The notes beneath the pieces are model-generated. The model was not told the DNA's origin. It did not search any database and saw nothing but the letters and a program-made list of their open reading frames with translations. The translations under genes were made by a program, and so were the position numbers. A stretch of DNA of 64,000 nucleotides from Methylophaga sp. (GTDB lineage Bacteria; Pseudomonadota; Gammaproteobacteria; Nitrosococcales; Methylophagaceae): contig JAGXHJ010000034.1 in assembly GCA_024636315.1 (NCBI GenBank), forward strand, positions 27,016 to 91,015, read 5' to 3'. Positions within the stretch are counted from its first letter, which is position 1; every line of letters starts with the position of its first letter. This document shows positions 43,300-54,309 of the stretch, piece by piece.

Positions 43300-44169
43300 A
43301 TGGATTTAATTGCACTATTACAAGCATCACCCTTTTGGTTGGTCTTAGTAGTTAGCGTACTTGGCCTATTAGTTGGCAGTTTCCTCAACGTCGTCATTTA
43401 TCGGCTACCGATCATGATGGAACAGGAGTGGAAGGCACAATGTGATGAGCTTAACAATCAAACGTCCGAAGTAGTAGCACCTTTTACATTAAGCACACCG
43501 CGTTCGCGTTGCCCTCATTGTAATCACGCTATTACCGCGTTCGAAAATATTCCCGTTATTAGCTATCTGTTTTTAATGGGAAAATGCAGACAGTGTAAAG
43601 CGCCCATTTCAAAACGATATCCATTGATCGAAGCTTTAACGGGACTGCTTTCAGGCATTGTCGCTTGGCATTTTGGTTTTGATTGGACTTGTCTAGGCGC
43701 CCTTTTATTAACCTGGTCGCTCATCACTCTGACTTTTATTGACATTGACCACCAACTTTTACCAGACAGCATTACATTACCGTTGTTATGGTTAGGCATC
43801 GTCTTTAACCTATTTACTGTTTACACCGACTTATCTTCCAGTGTGATTGGTGCTATGGCCGGTTACCTATCACTATGGCTAGTGTTTCATGGCTTTAAAC
43901 TAGTCACAGGCAAGGAAGGTATGGGCTATGGTGATTTCAAGCTATTAGCGGCCTTAGGCGCATGGTTTGGCTGGTTGATTTTGCCATCGATCATCTTATT
44001 ATCATCATTAGTGGGTGCCATTGTCGGTATCTCACTGATTGTTTTTGGCCAGCATCAACGTAATGTCCCTATTCCCTTTGGCCCTTACCTCGCAGCAGCG
44101 GGTTGGATCGCATTAGTTTGGGGTGATGCCATTACCTATGCCTATCTTAGCTGGACGGGTGCAGGCTAA
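43300..44169 (+). CDS. pilD: Prepilin peptidase PilD
   Basis: ORF; GSFLNVVIYRLP, CPHCNHAITAFENIPVISYLFLMGKCRQCK, FIDIDHQLLPD, GYGDFKLLAALGAW. Confidence 0.97.
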   Translation: MDLIALLQASPFWLVLVVSVLGLLVGSFLNVVIYRLPIMMEQEWKAQCDELNNQTSEVVAPFTLSTPRSRCPHCNHAITAFENIPVISYLFLMGKCRQCKAPISKRYPLIEALTGLLSGIVAWHFGFDWTCLGALLLTWSLITLTFIDIDHQLLPDSITLPLLWLGIVFNLFTVYTDLSSSVIGAMAGYLSLWLVFHGFKLVTGKEGMGYGDFKLLAALGAWFGWLILPSIILLSSLVGAIVGISLIVFGQHQRNVPIPFGPYLAAAGWIALVWGDAITYAYLSWTGAG

Positions 44170-44175
44170 CATCCT

Positions 44176-44811
44176 ATGTTAAAAATAGGGCTCACAGGAG
44201 GTATTGCCAGTGGAAAATCGACGGTTTGTCGTTTATTTGCTCAATATGGAGTCCCCATTATTGATGCAGATATCATTGCTAGACAATTAGTTGAGCCCAA
44301 GCAAGAAGCCTATAATGAAATTGTCCGTACCTTTGGTGACACTACATGCCTGCCAAATGGCGAACTCAATCGTCAGTATCTTCGACAACTCATTTTCTCT
44401 GATGATAAAGCAAAACAACGCTTAGAAATGATTCTTCACCCGCGCATTCGCATGCAGTTAATTCAGCAAAGTACTGCCTTGAATGCGCCATATTGTATAT
44501 TAGCAATTCCCTTGCTAGTGGAAGCCAACATGGCTGGACTTGTTGATCGTGTTTTAGTTATTGATATTGATTTATCGCTACAGCTTAGTCGCTTATGTGA
44601 GCGCGATAACATGCCTGTTCATGATGCTCAGTTGATAATCAGTAGCCAAGTAAATCGTCAGCAACGCTTAGCCTGTGCAGATGATGTTATCGCTAATAAT
44701 AATGGCCCTGAAAACCTCAAGAAACAAGTCGATAAATTACATAAAAAGTACCTTGCTCTGGTAAATAAATCACCATCAAGTTGCCAGCATAACGATAGTC
44801 ATGGACAATAA
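44176..44811 (+). CDS. coaE: Dephospho-CoA kinase
   Basis: ORF; IGLTGGIASGKSTVCRLF, DADIIARQLVEP, LHPRIR. Confidence 0.97.
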   Translation: MLKIGLTGGIASGKSTVCRLFAQYGVPIIDADIIARQLVEPKQEAYNEIVRTFGDTTCLPNGELNRQYLRQLIFSDDKAKQRLEMILHPRIRMQLIQQSTALNAPYCILAIPLLVEANMAGLVDRVLVIDIDLSLQLSRLCERDNMPVHDAQLIISSQVNRQQRLACADDVIANNNGPENLKKQVDKLHKKYLALVNKSPSSCQHNDSHGQ

Positions 44812-44847
44812 GCATTTTTACGATCCTTAAATTAATTTGAATCGCCT

Positions 44848-45618
44848 GTGCCTGAAAAAATTATCTATGAACAACCGCTCAATGAGCGCATACGCACATT
44901 TCTTCGGCTTGAATTTTTATTCGCGAGAGTTGATCACGCCTTGAAACATAATGACGAATTAAATAATCGTAACGCAATTGATGGATTACTCAGTCTCTTG
45001 TCTGTTTTTGAACGTAGCGATCTAAAACAAGAAATCGTTAAAGAATTAGAACGTCTGGTCAGTACCTTGTCCGCACTCGAAAATACACCAGGTGTCGATA
45101 AACGCGCCCTCGATGATTTACTTGATGAATTAGACCAAATTTTAGATTCATTACATCTTAGTAAATCAGCCATCGGTCAAACTTTGCGTGAAAATGATTT
45201 TCTATATAGCATTCGACAGCGTGCAAGTATCCCAGGCGGAAGTTGTGACTTTGATTTACCCGCCTATCATTTCTGGTTACGACATACACCTTATGAGACC
45301 CGCAAACATCAGTTACTCAATTGGCTAAACCAATTTGCTAGTATGCGTGCCGCCATTGAAATATCACTGAGATTAATCCGTGGCAGTACCGGATTCAAAC
45401 CTGCTACAGCTTCAGCCGGATTTTTCCAACAAAATTTAGATAGTAGCCAATCAAATCAACTTATTCGTGTACAAGTGATGAATGACACGTCGTATTATCC
45501 AGAAATAAGTGGTGGTAAACATCGTTTTACAGTACGTCTAATGCACTTTGATATTAATCAGCGTGCTAAGCAAGCTACTGAAGATATTGAGTTTTCACTT
45601 AGCATTTGTGCAATGTAA
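44848..45618 (+). CDS. zapD: Cell division protein ZapD
   Basis: ORF (GTG start); IYEQPLNERIRTFLRLEFLF, IRQRASIPGGSCDFDLPAYHFWL. Confidence 0.96.
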   Translation: MPEKIIYEQPLNERIRTFLRLEFLFARVDHALKHNDELNNRNAIDGLLSLLSVFERSDLKQEIVKELERLVSTLSALENTPGVDKRALDDLLDELDQILDSLHLSKSAIGQTLRENDFLYSIRQRASIPGGSCDFDLPAYHFWLRHTPYETRKHQLLNWLNQFASMRAAIEISLRLIRGSTGFKPATASAGFFQQNLDSSQSNQLIRVQVMNDTSYYPEISGGKHRFTVRLMHFDINQRAKQATEDIEFSLSICAM

Positions 45619-45630
45619 GGTGATTATCTG

Positions 45631-45834
45631 ATGTCAAAAACTATCGTGCAGTGTCCGCAGTGTGGCCAGTCCGTCCCTTGGCAAGAAGATCAAGTCTGGA
45701 AACCATTTTGTAGCGAGCGCTGTAAATTAATCGACTTGGGGGACTGGGCATCCGAAAATCATCGTATTCCTGATAAGTCATCCCAAATTGAACAGTTCGA
45801 CATAGACGAATACAACCCTTCTGACTATCACTAG
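45631..45834 (+). CDS. yacG: DNA gyrase inhibitor YacG
   Basis: [15 protein letters not shown]...[18 protein letters not shown]. Confidence 0.96.
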   Translation: MSKTIVQCPQCGQSVPWQEDQVWKPFCSERCKLIDLGDWASENHRIPDKSSQIEQFDIDEYNPSDYH

Positions 45835-45874
45835 TTTATTTGGCCGAGATACTACAGCCAGATAACAATGGTGA

Positions 45875-46951
45875 TTAGGCATCACCAGCAGTCAAAATAC
45901 CTTGTTGGTATGAAAACTCTAACATTCGATTTAGTGGTATCAATGCTTTTAGACGTGTTTGTTCGTCAACCTCGACCATATTGGTGGTATCACGCAATGT
46001 TTCGTACAAGTTAACCAGCGTGTTCATTCCCATCCACGGGCAATGGGCGCAACTCTTACATGTCGCACTTTTGCCGCCAGTAGGTGCCGGAATGAGTCGT
46101 TTATTGGGTACCACTTGGCTCATTTTATAAAATAAACCATAATCAGTAGCGATAATTAAGGTATCTGCTTTTGACGCTTTACCCGCCGCTATAATTTGCT
46201 TAGTTGAACCGACAAAATCTGCTTTAGCAATAATAGATTCAGGCGCTTCTGGATGGACTAATACTTCGGCATCTGGGTATTTTTGCATCAAGGCTTCAAG
46301 TTCATATAGTTTGAACTCATCATGCACAACACAATGTCCTTGCCAAAGGATCATATCAGCGCCGGTTTTATTATTAATATATTGGCCTAAATGGCGATCT
46401 GGTCCCCAAATTATTTTCTTACCTTGGGCCATCAAATGTTGGATGATCTGAATCGCATTACTTGAGGTTACAATCCAGTCTGCTCGTGCTTTGACTTCAA
46501 CACTGGTATTGGCATAAACCACGACTACATGCTCGGGATATTGGTCACAAAATTGACTAAATTCTTCTATCGGGCAACCTAGATCTAAAGAACACTCCGC
46601 TTCCAATGTTGGCATGATGACGGTTTTTTCTGGGCTCAAAATTTTTGCTGTTTCACCCATGAAACGTACGCCGCATACAACTAAAGTACTCGCTTGGTGT
46701 TGAGCACCAAAATTAGCCATATCTAATGAGTCAGAGACATAACCTCCTGTTTGCTCAGCCAACGCCTGCAATTCATCATCTACATAATAATGAGCAATTA
46801 ATACGGCATTTTTTTGTTCAAGCAGTACTTTAATCTTTGATACATAATCTTGTTTTTGAACTTCTGTCAGCCACGGATTGGGTGGGACATTATCAATAAT
46901 GTGATCAATTCTTGATTGCAATTTTTTAGGAATTGTTTCTGCAAGACTCAT
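45875..46951 (-). CDS. nadA: Quinolinate synthase NadA
   Basis: [67 protein letters not shown]. Confidence 0.98.
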   Translation of the reverse strand: MSLAETIPKKLQSRIDHIIDNVPPNPWLTEVQKQDYVSKIKVLLEQKNAVLIAHYYVDDELQALAEQTGGYVSDSLDMANFGAQHQASTLVVCGVRFMGETAKILSPEKTVIMPTLEAECSLDLGCPIEEFSQFCDQYPEHVVVVYANTSVEVKARADWIVTSSNAIQIIQHLMAQGKKIIWGPDRHLGQYINNKTGADMILWQGHCVVHDEFKLYELEALMQKYPDAEVLVHPEAPESIIAKADFVGSTKQIIAAGKASKADTLIIATDYGLFYKMSQVVPNKRLIPAPTGGKSATCKSCAHCPWMGMNTLVNLYETLRDTTNMVEVDEQTRLKALIPLNRMLEFSYQQGILTAGDA

Positions 46952-46988
46952 TTTATATTACCCTTAATACTCAAATACTTAGCTTAAA

Positions 46989-47384
46989 TTATAACAATGC
47001 TTGGAGAGCTGAAATAATAGGTAGGTTAGCTGATGGGAACTCAATATCAACTAAATTAGATATAGCACACCACTGTAACCTTTGACCTTCTTGACCGTGC
47101 GGTGTTCCATCAAATTTATCGACATGCCAAACATCCAACAAAACCGACCTATCGTCATAGTCATGAGCAACAGTCAGTAATGGCTTGGCAGCAATGACCG
47201 TAATCGCCAATTCTTCCAAAATTTCACGCTTCAAGGCATCATAAGCCGTTTCATCAACTTCTACTTTACCGCCAGGAAATTCCCATAAATTGCCCAGATG
47301 TTGATGTGCTTGCCGAAGTGCTAATAACACCTCGTTGTCAGCATTAACTATGGTAGCAACAGCGACGTGTATAACATTTTTCAC
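46989..47384 (-). CDS. Nudix hydrolase, MutT-like (8-oxo-dGTP diphosphatase type)
   Basis: ORF; Nudix box GGKVEVDETAYDALKREILEELAI. Confidence 0.93.
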   Translation of the reverse strand: MKNVIHVAVATIVNADNEVLLALRQAHQHLGNLWEFPGGKVEVDETAYDALKREILEELAITVIAAKPLLTVAHDYDDRSVLLDVWHVDKFDGTPHGQEGQRLQWCAISNLVDIEFPSANLPIISALQALL

Positions 47385-47572
47385 TCAACCAATACGTATA
47401 GTGCACCACAATAGGGACACGATACTTCACCGTTACTTTGTATATCTAAATAGACTTTGGGGTGGCCATCCCAAAGCGTCATTTTTGGCATAGGACAACT
47501 CAAGGGCAGATCAGTTGAACGAACCTCATATCGCTGTTGGCTACAAGAGGTTACTGGCGTAATGTCATTCAT
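47381..47572 (-). CDS. Zinc-finger (CHCC-type) domain protein
   Basis: ORF; LPLSCPMPKMTLWDGHPKVYLDI...GEVSCPYCGALYVL. Confidence 0.9.
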   Translation of the reverse strand: MNDITPVTSCSQQRYEVRSTDLPLSCPMPKMTLWDGHPKVYLDIQSNGEVSCPYCGALYVLVE

Positions 47573-47600
47573 CTGAACTGCCCTCGTGGTTATATTAGAC

Positions 47601-49400
47601 TTAAGACTTCTCTGCGGTCTCTACCAAAGTTGCTGGCTTACGCACACGAATGTTCAACTCTTTTAGTTGTGCTTCGCTCACCGCGCTTGGTGCGCTGGTC
47701 AATAAACAACTTGCTGATTGTGTTTTAGGGAATGCCATCACATCACGAATAGATGACGATCCCGTCATCAACATGGCAAGTCGATCTAAACCAAATGCTA
47801 AACCACCATGTGGTGGGCAACCAAATTTCAAAGCATCTAATAAGAAGCCAAATTTATCATCGGCTTCTTCTTTCGAAATACCCAGTAATTCAAATACTTG
47901 GCTTTGCACGTCAGATTTATGAATACGCATCGAACCGCCGCCTAATTCGGTACCATTCAACACCATATCATAGGCACGTGATAAGCATTTACCTGGATCT
48001 GTTTCCAATAAGCCAAGATCAGATTCACGTGGTGCTGTAAACGGGTGATGTAATGCTGTCCAACGATTAGATTTTGCATCCCATTCAAACATCGGGAATG
48101 CCACTACCCACAACGGTTGCCAACCATGTTTTACTAAACCTAAATCATGGCCAATTTTAACGCGTAGAGCGCCTAATGCTTCGTTAACAATATTAATGCT
48201 ATCTGCACCAAAGAATACCAAGTCACCCGTTTGTGCTTCAGTGCGCTGCATAATTGAGGCAACGACTTCGTCTGGCAAAAACTTCAAGATAGGTGATTGC
48301 AAACCTTCGCGGCCCTCATCAAGATCGTTGACTTTAATGTAAGCAAGACCTTTCGCGCCATAGATGCCGACAAATTTAGTGTAATCATCAATCGATTTAC
48401 GACTCAACTCAGCACCCGCTGGCACACGCAAAGCAGCAACACGGCCTTGTTCATCGTTCGCTGGACCAGAGAATACTTTGAAATCAACGTCTTTCATTAA
48501 GTCGCTAATTTCAACTAGCTCTAAATCAATGCGTAAGTCAGGTTTATCACTGCCGTAACGAGTCATGGCATCAGCATAGGTCATACGTGGGAAAGGATTA
48601 GGTAAAGCTTGTTCTAAAACATTGGCAAACAGGCTGCGAATCATTTCCTCCATCATCGTCATCAAATCTTCTTCTTCAACAAATGAAGTTTCGATATCGA
48701 CTTGGGTAAATTCAGGCTGGCGATCAGCACGTAGATCTTCATCGCGGAAACAACGCACGATCTGATAATAACGATCCATTCCTGCCACCATCAACAATTG
48801 TTTAAATAATTGTGGTGATTGTGGCAAGGCAAAGAAGTCCCCTGGATGAGTACGGCTTGGCACTAAATAGTCACGCGCACCTTCTGGCGTTGCCTTGGTT
48901 AGAATCGGTGTTTCGATATCTAAGAAGCCATTATCATCAAGGAAACGACGCAATAGACTGGTTATTTTTGAACGGAAACGTAGCTTTTGCAACATTTCAG
49001 GACGACGTAAATCAATATAACGATGACGTAAACGTACATCTTCACTGACTTCTGCTTGTTCTGTTAGTGGGAATGGTGGTGTTTCAGAACTATTCAAAAT
49101 ATCCATGCGCTTAGCAACAATTTCAATTTTCCCACTACTCATGTTTGGGTTATCGCTACCTTCAGGACGTAATCGAACAGTTCCTTCAATTTGTAATACA
49201 TATTCACTACGCACACCTTCGGCTATAGCAAAACTGGCTGCATCTTCAGGATTACAGACCACTTGAACCAAACCTTCACGATCACGCAAGTCAATAAAAA
49301 TAACGCCACCGTGATCACGACGACGGTGCATCCATCCCGCAATTGTTACAGTTTGACCTTCCAATGTTTCGTTCACATCGCCGCAATAATGGCTACGCAT
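47601..49400 (-). CDS. aspS: Aspartate--tRNA ligase
   Basis: 599-aa [46 protein letters not shown], class II motifs, [16 protein letters not shown]. Confidence 0.99.
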   Translation of the reverse strand: MRSHYCGDVNETLEGQTVTIAGWMHRRRDHGGVIFIDLRDREGLVQVVCNPEDAASFAIAEGVRSEYVLQIEGTVRLRPEGSDNPNMSSGKIEIVAKRMDILNSSETPPFPLTEQAEVSEDVRLRHRYIDLRRPEMLQKLRFRSKITSLLRRFLDDNGFLDIETPILTKATPEGARDYLVPSRTHPGDFFALPQSPQLFKQLLMVAGMDRYYQIVRCFRDEDLRADRQPEFTQVDIETSFVEEEDLMTMMEEMIRSLFANVLEQALPNPFPRMTYADAMTRYGSDKPDLRIDLELVEISDLMKDVDFKVFSGPANDEQGRVAALRVPAGAELSRKSIDDYTKFVGIYGAKGLAYIKVNDLDEGREGLQSPILKFLPDEVVASIMQRTEAQTGDLVFFGADSINIVNEALGALRVKIGHDLGLVKHGWQPLWVVAFPMFEWDAKSNRWTALHHPFTAPRESDLGLLETDPGKCLSRAYDMVLNGTELGGGSMRIHKSDVQSQVFELLGISKEEADDKFGFLLDALKFGCPPHGGLAFGLDRLAMLMTGSSSIRDVMAFPKTQSASCLLTSAPSAVSEAQLKELNIRVRKPATLVETAEKS

Positions 49401-49478
49401 AGTTCAATTCCAATAGTTCAATTTATTAGGGTCACACCACAATCAATGTGTGGCACTTCGTTTTTACAATTTATGTTT

Positions 49479-50111
49479 TTACGGCTTATCAATCTTCACG
49501 CCATTGATAAGCTTATCTTTATTAAATTTTGGCACAGCAACGCCCATTGAGATAATCATCTTAAGACCCTCTTCAACGGTCATGTCCATTTCAATCACTT
49601 CAGATTTCTGCACCATCAACACAAAACCAGATGTCGGATTAGGTGTCGTCGGAATAAATACACTGACAACATCTCCGGCTGTTTTTTCCTGAACTTCCCC
49701 CAAATCAGATGAGGTCATAAATGCTAGACTCCAAACGCCTTTACGAGGGTATTCAACTAATAATACTTTACGAAATGACTTGCCATCAGCAGCCAGCACC
49801 GCTTCTAAAACTTGTTTAATGCCTGCATATAAGTTGCGCACAACAGGAATTCTTGCCAATAATGATTCCCAGGCAACAACAATACGCCGCCCCAAGAAGT
49901 TAGCGACAATCATGCCCGTCGCCAACACCATTGTTACGGCTAAAACAACACCAAAACCTGGAATATGGAAACCTAGTAAATTATCTGGTTGATATGCGTA
50001 GGGTAACAATAGTAGCGTACGGTCTAAAAAATCCACTATCGCACGTACCACTAGAAAAGTAATTCCTAACGGCATCCACACCAACAACCCAGCGATCAGA
50101 TATTTTTTCAT
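49479..50111 (-). CDS. DUF502 domain-containing membrane protein
   Basis: ORF; GLLVWMPLGITFLVVRAIVDFLD, FIPTTPNPTSGFVLMV. Confidence 0.93.
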   Translation of the reverse strand: MKKYLIAGLLVWMPLGITFLVVRAIVDFLDRTLLLLPYAYQPDNLLGFHIPGFGVVLAVTMVLATGMIVANFLGRRIVVAWESLLARIPVVRNLYAGIKQVLEAVLAADGKSFRKVLLVEYPRKGVWSLAFMTSSDLGEVQEKTAGDVVSVFIPTTPNPTSGFVLMVQKSEVIEMDMTVEEGLKMIISMGVAVPKFNKDKLINGVKIDKP

Positions 50112-50144
50112 TTCAGGTTAATTCTTTAAATGAGAGATAGGGTT

Positions 50145-50393
50145 TTATTGTGTTTTTTCAGGCTTTTTTGTTGACGAATCAGATCCACTGTCCGCTAGAT
50201 TACGTTTTTTACCACTTTTAAAGTCCGTTTCGTACCAACCATCGCCCTTCAAACGAAAGCCTGCAGCTGAAACCAACTTGCGTAATGACGCTTCATCACA
50301 AGCAGGACAATGAACTAACGGCTCATCACTCATTTTTTGTAATGCTTCAAATTCATGCTCACAAGCATCACAATGATATTCATACAATGGCAT
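50145..50393 (-). CDS. FmdB family zinc ribbon protein
   Basis: ORF; MPLYEYHCDACEHEFEALQKMSDEPLVHCPAC...GWYETDFKS. Confidence 0.95.
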   Translation of the reverse strand: MPLYEYHCDACEHEFEALQKMSDEPLVHCPACDEASLRKLVSAAGFRLKGDGWYETDFKSGKKRNLADSGSDSSTKKPEKTQ

Positions 50394-50563
50394 TAACTTT
50401 CACCCTCAAAACCTACACAATAAATTAGGACAAACTTTTTAATTTCAATTCAGAAAACAGCTAATTATACCCAAAAACTAAGACTAGGGCTTTTATGCTT
50501 CAATTTCAGGCTAACGAAATGTCATCACTATCAATTAATTAATAATCCGCTACACTTCTTTTT

Positions 50564-52321
50564 ATGAAAGAAAATCAAGATTGGAAAGCTATCCGTAGCC
50601 TTTTGCCCTACATCTGGGAATTTAAAGGCCGCGTGGCTATTGCTTTAACGCTATTAACCTTTGCTAAACTGGCAAATGTTGGTATTCCTCTCGCGCTAAA
50701 AGGCGCGGTAGATGCACTTGATCCACAACAACAAGACATAATCTATTTACCAATTGTCATGCTAGTTACTTATGGTTGTTTGCGCTTAGCAAGTAGCCTA
50801 TTCAGTGAATTACGTGACGCACTATTTGCCAAAGTCATTTATCGTTCAGTTCGCCGTATTGCCGGCAATATTTTTGAACATCTACATAAACTATCACTAC
50901 GTTTTCATTTACAGCGTCAAACCGGCGGTATTTCACGGGATATCGAACGCGGCACCCGTGGCATAAGCTTTTTAATGAATTTCATGATTTTCAATATCTT
51001 GCCAACCTTAGTTGAAATAGCGCTCGTCACCATCATTCTTCTTACAAAGTACGACAGTATTTTCGCGATTATTACTACGACTACTATTCTGTTTTATATC
51101 TTTTACACATTAATTATCACCGAATGGCGCATGCGTTTTCGTCGCGCGATGAATGATATGGATTCCAAAGCAAATAATCAGGCTGTTGATAGCTTACTTA
51201 ATTATGAAACGGTCAAATACTTCAACAATGAACACTATGAATTGCGACGTTACGATGAAAAACTAAGGTCTTGGGAAGGCTCTGCGATTAAAAATCAAAC
51301 ATCATTATCGCTACTCAATGTGGGCCAAGGTGCCATTATTGCGGTAGGCCTAACCATACTCATGTTACTAGCGGGTCAAGGGGTTGTTGATGGTAAATTG
51401 TCCTTAGGTGATCTGGTTTTAATCAATGCCTTTTTATTGCAACTTTATTTACCGCTAGGCTTTCTTGGCTTTGTCTATCGTGAAATCCGTCATTCCTTAG
51501 CCGATATGGAACGAATGTTTACTTTGCTCGATGAGCAACAAGAAACCGTCGATAACATTGATGCCTCAACGCTCACTGTGCAGCACGGTACCATTCAATT
51601 TAATCATGTTGATTTTTATTACGATTCAAATCGCCCCATCCTGCATGACATTAACTTTACTATTGAAGCTGGTAAAAAGTTGGCCATTGTTGGTGCTAGC
51701 GGATCCGGGAAATCAACACTGATCAGATTGTTATTTCGTTTTTATGATCCCCAAGCTGGCAGTATCACCATTGATGGCCAGGATATTCGAAATGTCGACC
51801 AACACAGTCTCCGCCAAGCCATTGGCGTAGTACCCCAAGACACCGTCTTATTTAACGATACTATTTATCAAAATATTTTATATGGTAATCCACGGGTCGA
51901 TAAGCAAGCAGTTATCGATGCCGCTAAACAGGCTCATATTCATGACTTTATCGAAAAACTGCCCGATGGTTATGAAAGCTTAGTTGGTGAACGCGGTCTA
52001 AAATTATCTGGCGGTGAAAAGCAACGTGTTGCTATAGCGCGCACATTACTTAAAAACCCGAGAATTCTTATTTTTGATGAGGCCACATCAGCTTTAGATA
52101 GCCATTCCGAACAAATGATAAATCAAGAACTTCAATCACTCAGCACCAATAAAACAACCTTAGCCATAGCGCACCGTCTGTCAACGATCACTGATGCAGA
52201 TACCATTTTAGTATTAGATCACGGTAGAATTATTGAACAAGGCAATCATAGAGAACTGCTCGCAGCTCAAGGACGTTATGCGGCAATGTGGTCACTGCAA
52301 CAAACTGAAGGTAACAACTAA
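50564..52321 (+). CDS. ABC transporter, Atm1-type (heavy metal/glutathione-conjugate exporter) ATPase/permease
   Basis: ORF; NYETVKYFNNEHYELRRYDEKL, GASGSGKSTLIRLLFRFYDPQAG, LSGGEKQRVAIARTLLKNPRILIFDEATSALD. Confidence 0.95.
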   Translation: MKENQDWKAIRSLLPYIWEFKGRVAIALTLLTFAKLANVGIPLALKGAVDALDPQQQDIIYLPIVMLVTYGCLRLASSLFSELRDALFAKVIYRSVRRIAGNIFEHLHKLSLRFHLQRQTGGISRDIERGTRGISFLMNFMIFNILPTLVEIALVTIILLTKYDSIFAIITTTTILFYIFYTLIITEWRMRFRRAMNDMDSKANNQAVDSLLNYETVKYFNNEHYELRRYDEKLRSWEGSAIKNQTSLSLLNVGQGAIIAVGLTILMLLAGQGVVDGKLSLGDLVLINAFLLQLYLPLGFLGFVYREIRHSLADMERMFTLLDEQQETVDNIDASTLTVQHGTIQFNHVDFYYDSNRPILHDINFTIEAGKKLAIVGASGSGKSTLIRLLFRFYDPQAGSITIDGQDIRNVDQHSLRQAIGVVPQDTVLFNDTIYQNILYGNPRVDKQAVIDAAKQAHIHDFIEKLPDGYESLVGERGLKLSGGEKQRVAIARTLLKNPRILIFDEATSALDSHSEQMINQELQSLSTNKTTLAIAHRLSTITDADTILVLDHGRIIEQGNHRELLAAQGRYAAMWSLQQTEGNN

Positions 52322-52899
52322 TGAACAATATAATAGCTTTTTTTATGATCGCTTTATTTTCATCTTCTGTATCCGCGCAATGGAAAATTGAAACCTTTTC
52401 ACAAGACGCCAATCAAAACGAAGTAAAATCCGCCACGGTCAGAAATGAAGAAGGTTTTGAACTAGCTATTTTTAAAACGGCGGAAGGTATTGTTTGGTTA
52501 GATTTCAGTCTGTCAGACAATAATTTTGATGAACTATCACAAAATGAACTGCCCATATTTCAAATAGATGACAAGAAGCCTGTAAAAATGATTCGAGGTT
52601 TCACGGCGACTATCGTTCCGGCTGATGAGGGTATTGAAGCAATAGTCGTTAATGACAACCAATCTATCTCAACTCATAAGGACTTCAGCTTCAATCATAT
52701 TATTGCCGAACGCCTACCTGAACGTGTGATATGCCCTATATGGCAAGGTGAGTCTCGTCCTCATTTAGGGACTATCGATGCCCTACTTAATGGTAAAGAG
52801 GTAGAGTTCAAATACACCTTACTTAACGATACAAAAGGACAAACATCTTTCAATCTAGAAGGCGCAAAAGAGGCCATCAGCGACGCCATCTTTAACTGA
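52321..52899 (+). CDS. Hypothetical secreted protein downstream of the Atm1-type exporter
   Basis: ORF with N-terminal signal peptide (IIAFFMIALFSSSVSAQ); 1-nt overlap with the exporter gene (TAATG); no family recognised. Confidence 0.75.
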   Translation: MNNIIAFFMIALFSSSVSAQWKIETFSQDANQNEVKSATVRNEEGFELAIFKTAEGIVWLDFSLSDNNFDELSQNELPIFQIDDKKPVKMIRGFTATIVPADEGIEAIVVNDNQSISTHKDFSFNHIIAERLPERVICPIWQGESRPHLGTIDALLNGKEVEFKYTLLNDTKGQTSFNLEGAKEAISDAIFN

Positions 52900-53098
52900 G
52901 TAAATAGTTAATTACGCTTAAGTTTTGGACATGGCTAGTTGATTCAGGTTAATATTTCCGCCTGAAAACGGGCAACCCCTGTGATTCTAAATGCACTAAG
53001 ATGCATATATCTTGTTCAGCTTCGGTTCAGCTTCAGTGTGAGATAGTGACCCTGAACCAGCAGTAAGGCAAATAACCTAAAAATATCCGAGGAATACT

Positions 53099-53542
53099 AT
53101 GAAATACGGCAAAACACTTATCAGCACATTGTTGGGCGCATCAGTCCTACTTTCTTCAGCTGTTATGGCTGAAAACCATGTAATTACAGCGGCAGTCACA
53201 GCATTTAAACCTATGGTGTTAAAAATTGCTCCTGGTGATACTGTTTCTTGGGAAAACATGAATGGTCACATCACCAATACTACATTTACAGATAATGGTG
53301 GTGAACATCATTACCTGCCTGAAGGCGCAGTAGGCTGGTCTTCTCAAATGGGTGAGAATTTCCAAACACCGCCATTGACAGTGGAAGGCATCTACCTATA
53401 CAAATGCGACCCACATTGGGGAGCGGGTATGGGCGGCGTCATCATCGTAGGTACACCAACAAACCTAGATGATATCGAAGCAACAGATCCAAAGGGCGCT
53501 TTAAAACGCCTTGTCAAAAAAGCGGCAAAAGCGTTAAAATAA
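53099..53542 (+). CDS. Pseudoazurin (periplasmic cupredoxin)
   Basis: ORF with signal peptide; FKPMVLKIAPGDTVSW, His in NGHITN, C-x2-H-x4-M type-1 Cu motif YKCDPHWGAGM. Confidence 0.93.
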   Translation: MKYGKTLISTLLGASVLLSSAVMAENHVITAAVTAFKPMVLKIAPGDTVSWENMNGHITNTTFTDNGGEHHYLPEGAVGWSSQMGENFQTPPLTVEGIYLYKCDPHWGAGMGGVIIVGTPTNLDDIEATDPKGALKRLVKKAAKALK

Positions 53543-53570
53543 AATTTAACGATTATTGCACAATGATAAA

Positions 53571-53595
53571 GCCCGCATTAATTGCGGGCTTTTTT
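53571..53595 (+). terminator. Rho-independent terminator downstream of pseudoazurin
   Basis: GCCCGCA-TTAAT-TGCGGGC-TTTTTT. Confidence 0.92.
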
Positions 53596-53709
53596 GATCC
53601 AAAGCTCAGCGTATATGATAAAATCTCCTAGTTTTTATTCGGACCAGATGCTTCTGGCCTGCAATTAATTTATTAGAATTTTATAATTTACCGCTGGGAG
53701 AACCCCCTA

Positions 53710-54309
53710 ATGTCTCACACTGTTGATAACAGTAAGCGACGATTTCTGACTACTGCAGCTAGTGTCGTCGTTGGTGGTGCAGGCGCTGCTGCAGTTGCCG
53801 TACCCTTTGTCTTGTCTATGTTACCGAGTGCTAAAGCACGCGCTGCAGGAGCTCCTGTTGAAGTCGACATCAGTAAGCTTGAAATTGGTCAATTGATAAC
53901 AGTTGAATGGCGAGGAAAACCAGTTTGGGTATTAAACCGCTCTTCTGAATCACTACTAACGCTACCCGCGCTTAATGACCAATTAGCAGATCCTGAAAGC
54001 GACGTTAGTTCACAACAACCTACCTATGCTAAAAATGAGCATCGTTCTATTCGCGATAACATTATTGTACTAGTTGGTATTTGTACACATCTTGGTTGTT
54101 CACCAACTTACCGACCTGATTTAGCACCCGCAGATCTAGGCCCAGAGTGGAAAGGTGGTTTTTTCTGCCCATGCCACGGTTCTCGCTACGATCTTTCAGG
54201 ACGTGTATTTAAAAACATGCCTGCCCCAAAAAATCTAGTCGTCCCTCCCTATCATTTCTTAGGTGACAACAATGTTGTTATCGGTGAAGACGCACAAGGA
54301 ACTGCATAA
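53710..54309 (+). CDS. petA: Ubiquinol-cytochrome c reductase Rieske iron-sulfur subunit
   Basis: ORF; Tat-like [16 protein letters not shown] and CPCHGSRYD cluster motifs. Confidence 0.98.
   Translation: MSHTVDNSKRRFLTTAASVVVGGAGAAAVAVPFVLSMLPSAKARAAGAPVEVDISKLEIGQLITVEWRGKPVWVLNRSSESLLTLPALNDQLADPESDVSSQQPTYAKNEHRSIRDNIIVLVGICTHLGCSPTYRPDLAPADLGPEWKGGFFCPCHGSRYDLSGRVFKNMPAPKNLVVPPYHFLGDNNVVIGEDAQGTA

Noticed and set aside
53030-53090. Possible TPP-riboswitch-like string (TGAGATAGTGACCCTGAACC)
   Set aside because: Lacks the other conserved TPP elements (GGGGUGC stem and the CUGAGA/GAUAAUGCCAGCG arrangement), and a pseudoazurin target makes no sense for TPP control.
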